A stretch of 64,000 nucleotides of DNA from Syngnathus acus (lineage: Eukaryota > Chordata > Actinopteri > Syngnathiformes > Syngnathidae), in contig NC_051102.1 in assembly GCF_901709675.1 (NCBI RefSeq), forward strand, positions 398,912 through 462,911, in the 5' to 3' direction. Of the stretch, positions 56,393-64,000 are shown piece after piece (the first letter of the stretch is position 1; every line of letters starts with the position of its first letter). The notes below the pieces were generated by a model that worked only from the letters and a program-made list of their open reading frames with translations, was not told the origin of the DNA and made no database searches. The position numbers and the translations under genes are program-made.

Positions 56393-59300
56393 GAGAGACT
56401 TAGACTTAGACAGAACTTTATTGTCATTTTGTCAACACCAGGTGTGTACAAAACGAAATTTCGTTGCATTATTTCGGCTGGTTAAAAAGAAAAGTGACCT
56501 TCTATATAAAAATATGAAATAAGATAATTATAAAGTACAAAGTGCAGCAGTGATAAAGTATGTGAACAGTGCAGGAGACAAAAGCAGTATTTACAAGTGC
56601 GCAGAGGAACGCTACGTTTGAATGTTCAACAGTCTGACGACAGCAGGGAAAAAACTATTGCAGAACCTGGTGGACCTGCAGCGGATGCTGCGAAACCTCT
56701 TCCCAGAGGGCAGCAGGGAGAACAGTCCATGGTGGGGGTGTGATGGGTCACTGATAATATTTCGGGCTCGGGACACGCAGCGCTGGGATGACAAGTCCTG
56801 AATGGAGGGAAGAGGAGCACCGATGATCCTCTCTGCTGTCCTCACCACTCTCCTCAGGTTCTTCCAATCGGAGGCGCTGCAACCTCCACACCACACCGAG
56901 AGACAGCTTGTCAGAATGCTCTCTATGGTGCTTCGGTAGAACGTCCTCATGATGGGTGGGGGCAGGTGGGCTCTCCTCATCCTCCGCAGGAAGTACAAGC
57001 GCTTCTGTGCCCTCTTGACCAGTGTTGTGGTGTTCACAGTCCAGGTGAGGTCGTCTGTGATGTGGACTCCCAGGAATTTAGTGCTGCTGACCACCTCCAC
57101 AGCTGAGCTGTTGATGATCAGTGGAGCGTGGTGAGGCTGGTTCTTCCTGAAGTCGACGATGATCTCCTTCGTCTTCTCCACATTCAGGATCAGGCTATTT
57201 TCTCTGCACCAGCCCACCAACTGCTCCACCTCCTCTCTGTAGTCCAGGTCGTTGTTGTCCCTGATGAGGCCCACCACCGTTGTGTCGTCTGCAAACTTCA
57301 CGATGTGATTGGTGGTGAACCTGGGGGCGCAGTCGTGTGTCATCAGGGTGAACAGCAGGGGGCTCAGGACGCAGCCCTGAGGGGAGCCTGTGCTGAGGGT
57401 GATGACATCTGAGGTGTTCTGTCCGACCCGGACTGACTGAGGTCTGTTGGTGAGGAAGTCTAGCAGCCAGTTCCGAAGGGGGGTGCTGAAGCCCAGGTGT
57501 TCCAGTTTTTCCACCAGATGTTGTGGAATGATGGTGTTAAACGCTGAGCTGAAGTCCAGGAACAGCAACCGCACGTGGGTGTTCCTCTCCTCCAGGTGAG
57601 CCAGGCTCAGGTGAAGAACGGAGGAGATGGCATCCTCAGTGGAGCGGTTCTGCCGGTAGGCAAACTGGAACGGATCGAATGTTGGGGGGAGTCTGGAGAC
57701 GATGTGATCTTTGAGCAGCCTCTCGAAGCACTTCATCATGATGGGAGTCAGTGCCACAGGTCTGTAGTCATTCCATGAGGTGATTTGAGGTTTCTTCGGC
57801 ACCGGAATGATGGAGGCAGCCTTGAAGCACACTGGCACTTTAGCTTGGTCCAGCGAGATGTTAAAAATGTCTGTGATGACACCAGCCAGCTGGCCTGCAC
57901 ATTCCTTGAACACCCGCCCAGGTATGTTGTCGGGGCCTGGGGCCTTACGTGGGTTGACTCTTCTCAGAGTCTTCCACACCTCGGCTGAGTCAAGGCAGAG
58001 GACCTCCTCTTCCTGGTGGGGAACAGTTTTAACTGCCGGAGTGCTGTTTAGTGCCTCAAAACGCCCAAAGAAGTTATTTAGACCATTTAGGAAGTCAGCA
58101 TCAACCCCACCCACCGGGGGGGAGGGTGAGTTGTAGTCCGTGATCGCCCGTATGCCTTGCCACATACTCCTGGTGTTATTGGCGTCGTGGAAAAAATCCT
58201 GAATTTTCCGACTGTGGCTTCGCTTCGCTAGCCTGATGGCACGGTTCAAGTTGGCTCTCGCTGTCCTCAGTGCCTCCTTGTCGCCAGACTTGAAGGCTGA
58301 GTTCCGTGCTCGTAGCATATGACGTACATCCTCAGTCATCCAGGGTCGTTGGTTGGCTCGGGTGATGATGTTCTTAATGGTGCTGACGTCCTCGGAGCAT
58401 TTGTTGATGTAGGCTGACACAGTCATGGCGTACTCATCAATGTTGATCTGATTGTCATATGTTGCTGCTGCTTTGAACATGTCCCAGTCAGAGCACTCAA
58501 AGCAGTCCTGGAGTGCCTCCATGACCCCCTCAGACCACACCCTCACCTGCTTCACTGTGGGTTTTGCTCTGATCAGCAGGGGCCTGTATGCAGGGGTTAG
58601 CATAACAGATAGGTGGTCTGAAGAGCCGAGGTGGGGGCGGGGGGCTGCTCTGAATGCATCCTTTATATTTGTGTAAACCAAGTCCAGAGTGTTCTCTCCC
58701 CGAGTTGGAAAATCCACGTGTTGGTAAAAATGAGGGAGAATAGTCTTCATGCTAGCCTGGTTGAAGTCCCCAGCAATGATGAAAACCCCCTCTGTGTGTG
58801 TGGATTGCAGCTCACTGATTGTCCGGTAGAGAACCCTCATGGCCTCTTTAGTGTTAGCGCTAGGAGGCACGTACACAGCCGTGATGCTAACAACAGTGAA
58901 CTCTCTGGGCAGGTAGAAGGGTCTGCAGTTAACAGTCAAAAGCTCGATGTCCGAAGAGCAGAAGCTGACGACAGATCTAGCATTTTTGCACCAGTTGTTG
59001 TTGATGTAGACACACAGCCCACCTCCTCGGGATTTACCGCTTAGCTCGCTGTTTCTGTCGGCGCGGAATGTAGCGAGCCCCTCCAGGCTAACGGCGTTGT
59101 CCGGCATCGATGAGTTCAGCCATGTCTCCGTCAGGATGAGAGCGCAGCAGTTTCTAACTTCCCTCTTTGAAGAGAGTTCCAGTTGTAGATGGTCCATTTT
59201 ATTATCCAGTGAGCGGACGTTGGAGAGGAAGATGGATGGAAGCGGCGGTTTGTAGGGGTTAGCTCTCAGCTTAGCCGTTAGCCCACCTCGACAGCCGCGC

Positions 59301-59620
59301 TTTCGCCGCCGGTCACACCGCCTACGCTTACTCCTCCTCCGGCGTGTGCTGCCCGGCGAGCCCGCTGCGTCGTGAGCTCCTGGGGCTAGCGCCCTAAGCA
59401 CTCCGAGGCTACGCAAACAGACCAGGGTAGTTGTGGCTACGAGTCCGAAAACACTCGATGACCGTACCTCCAGCAGGCGCTGGCGATCGTACACTACTCT
59501 ACTGGATGGATGAACTAAACTTTGTGTTGTTTGTAGTGTCCTAGGCGACATATTTTGTGAATATCCCCGTCGATTGCTGAGACGCGTAGCGGCCGCGGCC
59601 GACTGGGGCGCCGCCATCTT
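56393..59620 (-). mobile_element. near full-length Rex1/Babar-like LINE, second family
   Basis: On the minus strand it runs from about 59620 to an end with AATAAAGTTCTGTCTAAGTC and (CTAAGT)-type repeats at 56393-56430. A TAGACGTCTA array lies to the left and a small related patch (59757-59840) to the right, so it probably jumped into such an array. The exact 5' limit and target duplication were not resolved. Confidence 0.88.
56612..59617 (-). CDS. Rex1/Babar-like endonuclease / reverse transcriptase, intact
   Basis: One open frame of 1001 codons encodes the LINE enzyme. Residues 1-125 are Arg/Ser-rich and basic (RRRRSKRRRCDRRRKRG), probably for nucleic-acid binding. The endonuclease begins at IFLSNVRSLDNKMDHLQ, with LILTETWL near 163, IIAGDFNQA near 281 and GSSDHLSVML near 334. 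RT has [61 protein letters not shown] and KFADDTTVVGL near 772. The C-terminus SGKRFRSIRCRSTRFCNSFF resembles the end of the other Rex1 copies. No stop or frameshift was seen, so it may be active. The fragment at 62947-63653 encodes an identical C-terminus. Confidence 0.9.
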   Translation of the reverse strand: MAAPQSAAAATRLSNRRGYSQNMSPRTLQTTQSLVHPSSRVVYDRQRLLEVRSSSVFGLVATTTLVCLRSLGVLRALAPGAHDAAGSPGSTRRRRSKRRRCDRRRKRGCRGGLTAKLRANPYKPPLPSIFLSNVRSLDNKMDHLQLELSSKREVRNCCALILTETWLNSSMPDNAVSLEGLATFRADRNSELSGKSRGGGLCVYINNNWCKNARSVVSFCSSDIELLTVNCRPFYLPREFTVVSITAVYVPPSANTKEAMRVLYRTISELQSTHTEGVFIIAGDFNQASMKTILPHFYQHVDFPTRGENTLDLVYTNIKDAFRAAPRPHLGSSDHLSVMLTPAYRPLLIRAKPTVKQVRVWSEGVMEALQDCFECSDWDMFKAAATYDNQINIDEYAMTVSAYINKCSEDVSTIKNIITRANQRPWMTEDVRHMLRARNSAFKSGDKEALRTARANLNRAIRLAKRSHSRKIQDFFHDANNTRSMWQGIRAITDYNSPSPPVGGVDADFLNGLNNFFGRFEALNSTPAVKTVPHQEEEVLCLDSAEVWKTLRRVNPRKAPGPDNIPGRVFKECAGQLAGVITDIFNISLDQAKVPVCFKAASIIPVPKKPQITSWNDYRPVALTPIMMKCFERLLKDHIVSRLPPTFDPFQFAYRQNRSTEDAISSVLHLSLAHLEERNTHVRLLFLDFSSAFNTIIPQHLVEKLEHLGFSTPLRNWLLDFLTNRPQSVRVGQNTSDVITLSTGSPQGCVLSPLLFTLMTHDCAPRFTTNHIVKFADDTTVVGLIRDNNDLDYREEVEQLVGWCRENSLILNVEKTKEIIVDFRKNQPHHAPLIINSSAVEVVSSTKFLGVHITDDLTWTVNTTTLVKRAQKRLYFLRRMRRAHLPPPIMRTFYRSTIESILTSCLSVWCGGCSASDWKNLRRVVRTAERIIGAPLPSIQDLSSQRCVSRARNIISDPSHPHHGLFSLLPSGKRFRSIRCRSTRFCNSFFPAVVRLLNIQT

Positions 59621-59756
59621 TCACCAATTCACATGTACGGATCAATATGCTTGTTAAACACAAATCCAAACAACTTCTGTACATTATTTATACAACTTAC
59701 AGCTGGTTCAGACATTAAAATTTCGCAATATGATCATATTTAATGTTTTAATTTAG

Positions 59757-59840
59757 ACTATTTTAGGTCTATACCGTAACCAATTTTAGACGTCTAAATT
59801 AGGTCTTTACGAGACCAGACGTCTAATAGACATCTATGGC
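59757..59840. repeat. short TAGACGTCTA-type patch right of the LINE
   Basis: It contains TTTAGACTATTTTAGGTCTA, TTTTAGACGTCTAAATTAGG and AGACGTCTAATAGACATCTA, the same word set as 56030-56392. It is probably the other side of the array into which the LINE inserted. Confidence 0.7.
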
Positions 59841-60603
59841 TGACAGGGATTTTCCCATACTGGTGAAGAAACGGCATGGAGCTGTGTATATGTAATTTTG
59901 TTAGGGTGTAAGATCCCTCCCATTTCACGGAGGATGAAGAGCCAATGCTGAGTGCCATTGTGATTCTTAGCGGTGAATTGTCATCCAAATTGATTGTTTT
60001 CATTTATGAAATTCAACTCCATGCCACTAAAGGGAGACTCACGCATTGTCATGCATTGTACTGGGAAGCATATAAAACCCATGGTGAACTTGAACATGGC
60101 AGGTGTTGACAGGAGCTCAACAGTTTTCAAATGCTTTGAAACTACTTACCAGTGTTTTCAAACTCTCTGATTATTTTCGTACTTTCAAGTTCAAAGGCAC
60201 GCGTTTTAACACTCCGTTTCTCAGACACAGAAATTGACTATACAAGGTTTAGTCATTAGCTAGAAAACTGCTTAATTTTGATTCATTTTTGATTATTGTG
60301 CATTTGGAAATTCCGGATATGAGGAGGGCAAATGTTTGGGGTTGTTGAAGACTGGAGCGGCATAAGCCACCGAGGCAGCGTCATCACACCGGGAGGGACT
60401 CATCAATGCTGGACAACGCTCGATTGGGGTATGGTTTGATTAACGCTGTTTTTTGTTTTTGAATGGCCATTGTTTATTGGTGTGCTTGCATTCATTAAAA
60501 CCCAACTCATTGGTAAGACTCAAGTGCGTCTACAAAAAAAAAAAAAATCGCTTTGCTCGCCGAGACAACTTTGTGGAACACTGCGAACGCATCAATTATG
60601 CTA
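59841..60603. other. no gene confirmed
   Basis: A short minus-strand frame (60003-59794) has ordinary composition but no recognisable domain. The rest holds no coding signal that I can support. A 15-A run sits near 60534-60548. Confidence 0.4.
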
Positions 60604-62905
60604 ATGTTGGATTTTGTCCACAATTTAGGGAGCGCGCTATCTGCACCCTCACGGCAAAAGCCATTGCCAATCACCTGTTATCCAATTTACTCACTGCGTG
60701 CTCGTTTGATTTCTTCAGATTTAGGAAAATGCTAAGACACTGAAGCAGAAATTAGACTTACACAGGTTGGTTGAGTTCAATCACAATTCTTGTTAAGAAA
60801 GCTCAGTTTTCAGGAAAGTACAATACAGCGCTGGGCCTTCCGTGCGACCATGCTCAAGAGCAGGAAGTCTCCATTCCGAAAAGGCAACGTTCGAGGTTCT
60901 TTGGTTAGCTTATATTCAGTTGCACATGCCAGTGTGGGCCGAGTTTGATGGGTGATGAGTCAGGGGGTGTGGCAAGTTCGCAGGAGATTTTGATTCCATG
61001 GGAGTGGGTGCTGATTATGGGCGATTCGGTGTGTGTGGGGGCTGTTGTCTTCCATCCCGTCTTTCGGCCTTGGCGATCATCTTTGGCCGAGTTCTTGGCT
61101 GTCTCCCTCTGGCACCTGCTGGTTTTATCTCCAAGTGATCTTCCTGTAAACATTCTGCTCCATTCTTGCACATACACTGTTGCACCTCATCCATTCATCA
61201 TGTCTTTGCTTACGTCATTATATTCTTAGTTTAATCATGCTTCCAACCATATCTTTTCTTTGTTAGGCAAAATATTTCCCTCTGTGCAGAACGTTCAGTA
61301 GTAATCGAAAAGCTGGCGTCTAGCATTAGCCTACCTCTGCAACTGGCTACTGGACGTCCTCTGTCAGAGGCCTCAGGTGGTACGTGTTGGCGACAAAATC
61401 TCCGCCAGCATCACGCTGAGCACGGGGGCCCCCCAAGGCTCAGTCCGCTGCTCTTCACCCTGCTGACGCATGACTGCACTGCAACGTACAGCGACAACCG
61501 CATAGTAAAGTTTGCTGACGACACGACTCTGGTGGGTCTCATCACCGAGGGCGACGAGACTCAGTACAGGTTGGAGGTTGACCTTCTGACCGCGCGGTGC
61601 AGGGACAACAACCTCCTGCTGAACGTCAACAAGACCAAGGAAATTTTTGTTGACTTCCGGAAGGGTCACACCCAACACCTGCCGCTGACCATCGACGGTG
61701 CTGTGGTGGAGAGAGTGAGCAGCACCAGATTCCTGGGGGTGCACATCAGTGAGGACCTCTCCTGGTCCGCCAACACCGCATCACTGGCAAAGAAAGCTCA
61801 GCGCCGCCTGTACTTCCTGCGGAAACTCAGGCGAGCAAGTGCTCCTCCGGCCGTCATGACTACATTCTACCGTGGCACCATTGAGAGCGTCCTCTCCAGT
61901 TGTATCGCTGTCTGGGGTGGTAGCTGCACTGAATACAACATGAAGGCCCTGCAGCGCATAGTGAACATGGCTGGTAAGATTATTGGTGCTTCACTCCCCT
62001 CCCTGAAGGACATTTACACCTCCCATCTCACCCGCAAGGCGACCACGATTTGTTCGATCTTCTGCCCTCTGGGAAGAGGTACAGGAGCCTGCGCTCCCGC
62101 ACAACCAGACTCACCGACAGCTTCATTCTCCGGGCTGTTAGGATCCTGAACTCTCTCCCCCCTTCTGCGTAGCGTCCTGTACTTTTGCGCTCTATTCTGG
62201 CTGTCTGCTGTATGCACACTTGCTCCATTTTTGCTCCTCTTATTTATTGTGTTATTTGTTTATTATTTATTCATCACTCTTATTTATTCAGTGTTTGTGC
62301 CTTCTTGTTTTTATTTATTTTATTTTTTTTGTGTTGTTTACTTGTATGTATATTGTGTACTATGTCTTGTCACCGTGGGATAGTGGGAACGTTATTTCGA
62401 TCTCTTTGTGTGTCTTGGCATGTGAAGAAATTGACAATAAAGCAGTCTTTGACTCTTTTCTTTTTGGAAAAAAAAAAAAAAAAAAAAATATGATGTTTAA
62501 TCAAAACACAAGATATAATCAAGTACTGAACATTCTAGACGACCCTGGCCGTGTCCATGATTTAGAAAAAACATCAGGCATGCATTACACAGTTCCTTAA
62601 GGGTCATTAAGCTATTTAGGCAATATATCAAAAACATTTGTTATTTCAAAGTGCTCAGAAATATATATCAGATCATAAAGTTATAAAAACCTTTGTCATT
62701 ACCACCTATCAAAAATGTCTAGTTATGTCTTCTTTATTGATTTGGTGTGTAGGTATAATTATATGCTTAAAATGTTTCTTTTATTGATCTAAAACTTGAA
62801 TATACTTGTCTGCTTATGTACTTTATTCAATGAGGTTTGAGCATATCTGTTTTTGTAGCTAGGCAGGACTTTTTGTATTTCAACCCCATTCCTTCACTAA
62901 TCAAT
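60604..62905. repeat. unclassified dispersed repeat, copy 2, split by a LINE
   Basis: It matches 8205-9302 in order: 60604-61330 aligns with 8205-9030 (lacking about 130 bp), and 62490-62905 aligns in part with 9030-9302. The Rex1 LINE at 61331-62489 sits between. Outside the shared blocks (62640-62820) the copies diverge. Confidence 0.6.
61331..62489 (+). mobile_element. 5'-truncated Rex1/Babar-type LINE
   Basis: It starts in the RT (CTACCTCTGCAACTGGCTAC) and runs to AATAAAGCAGTCTTTGACTC and a poly-A run at about 62467-62487. Deletions near 61438 (loss of GCGTGCT before CAGTCCG) and at about 62050 break the frame. The remaining frame has [17 protein letters not shown] and [16 protein letters not shown]. 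Confidence 0.92.
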
Positions 62906-62946
62906 AACTGTATATTATTTATCATGCTCATCTAAAAACAGAGTTC

Positions 62947-63653
62947 AAATTCCTGGGAGTCCACATCACAGACGACCTCACCTGGACTGTGAACACCACA
63001 ACACTGGTCAAGAGGGCACAGAAGCGCTTGTACTTCCTGCGGAGGATGAGGAGAGCCCACCTGCCCCCACCCATCATGAGGACGTTCTACCGAAGCACCA
63101 TAGAGAGCATTCTGACAAGCTGTCTCTCGGTGTGGTGTGGAGGTTGCAGCGCCTCCGATTGGAAGAACCTGAGGAGAGTGGTGAGGACAGCAGAGAGGAT
63201 CATCGGGGCTCCTCTTCCCTCCATTCAGGACTTGTCATCCCAGCGCTGCGTGTCCCGAGCCCGAAATATTATCAGTGACCCATCACACCCCCACCATGGA
63301 CTGTTCTCCCTGCTGCCCTCTGGGAAGAGGTTTCGCAGCATCCGCTGCAGGTCCACCAGGTTCTGCAATAGTTTTTTCCCTGCTGTCGTCAGACTGTTGA
63401 ACATTCAAACGTAGCATTCCTCTGCACACTTGTAAATACTGCTTTTGTCTCCTGCACTGTTTACATACTTTATCACTGCTGCACTTTGTACTTTATAATT
63501 ATCTTATTTCATATTTTTATATAGAATGTCACTTTTTAACCAGCCGAAATACCTCTACATTGTTGAAAGCCGTATGCAACGAAATTTCGTTTTGTACACA
63601 CCTAGTGTTGACAAAATGACAATAAAGTTCTGTCTAAGTCTCTAAGTCTAAGA
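62947..63653 (+). mobile_element. 3' fragment of the second Rex1/Babar-like LINE family
   Basis: The frame from KFLGVHITDDLTWTVNTTTL to VVRLLNIQT is identical in protein to the C-terminus of 56612-59617, followed by the same 3' UTR (CAACGAAATTTCGTTTTGTA) and the (CTAAGT)-type tail. Identity this high implies recent retrotransposition by the same family. Confidence 0.92.
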
Positions 63654-64000
63654 AGTGTATGTATTCAGATTCATTTTAGTATTTTCAACTTGCAAACTTT
63701 TTCAGAGGCTAATTTGGCACTATTTGATTTTAAAAGCATATTTTGCCAGCATAAAATGATACAATCAGTCCCACAATTTCCCCATCAGAATTGCTTTTTA
63801 TGTAGCTTTGTGATTGAGTCCAATTGCAAGCCCATTAAGACATGATTGGTTCTGCGATAGGTGGCCTATTGGGTCCATTTGTTGATATGCGCGTACTGAT
63901 TGCTGTTGACCGACACAAACTCATCTTCATGTCTTCATGCTTCTTCAAGCCCTTTCCGTTTTTCCACATTATAATTCCAACACTTCCTAAACTCTGACTA
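63654..64000. other. no feature seen
   Basis: Ordinary AT-rich sequence with no coding signal or recognised repeat. Confidence 0.5.

Noticed and set aside
59794-60003. 69-codon minus-strand frame starting MKTINLDD
   Set aside because: No domain, overlaps the TAGACGTCTA patch, and I see no matching splice partner.

Overview
This window is a repeat-dominated piece of a vertebrate genome, almost certainly a teleost fish. The evidence is the mix of elements: Rex3 (RTE clade) with a GATG tail, Rex1/Babar-type and L2 LINEs, a tRNA-derived SINE, Ty3/Gypsy with a PNMA-like Gag, Ty1/Copia, and many hAT-like or TA-target miniature elements. The protein-coding gene has introns and its protein resembles vertebrate NMUR1. 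The species cannot be named from sequence alone. Bacterial-style features (operons, ribosome binding sites, CRISPR) are not expected and none was seen.

Layout. 1-12.8 kb: AT-rich non-coding DNA with a 368-bp hAT-like element (8-bp target duplication), a TA-target element carrying a SINE, homopolymer tracts, an unclassified dispersed repeat (8.2-9.3 kb; second copy at 60.6-62.9 kb) and a Rex3 relic. 12.9-14.2 kb: a THAP-domain DNA transposon relic flanked by TATA. 14.3-36.4 kb: one very deep nest of transposons. A Ty1/Copia relic is split by a full-length Rex1-type LINE, which is split by a Ty3/Gypsy element. The 3' LTR of that Gypsy is split by a TA-target element, which is split by an intact Rex3. 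A separate L2 LINE splits the Copia relic further downstream. The interrupted reading frames or consensus sequence resume across most junctions, and several target duplications are readable, so the insertion order can be inferred.

39.8-41.3 kb: the one host gene I recognise, a three-exon neuromedin-U receptor 1-like GPCR on the + strand. Its last 44 or so residues are encoded by a GC-rich 111-bp minisatellite that continues past the stop codon. 41.8-52.0 kb: a 4.44-kb segment present twice in tandem with only a handful of differences, followed by a third partial unit; it is built of TA-target elements, a TIR element with GAGTCCG subterminal repeats, a nested foldback, a SINE and a cluster of TAGACGTCTA palindromes. 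53.1-55.9 kb: small minus-strand candidate exons with compatible splice phases (unrecognised gene, tentative), with a Rex1 LINE in the intervening intron. 56.0-59.8 kb: a TAGACGTCTA palindrome array next to an apparently intact 1001-codon Rex1/Babar-like LINE on the minus strand. 60-64 kb: the second copy of the dispersed repeat, interrupted by a Rex1 LINE, and a 3' fragment of the same family as the intact LINE.

Functionally, the receptor is the only confident host gene. The other coding sequences are transposon proteins: two intact LINE proteins (Rex3 and the second Rex1-like family) and many decayed ones.
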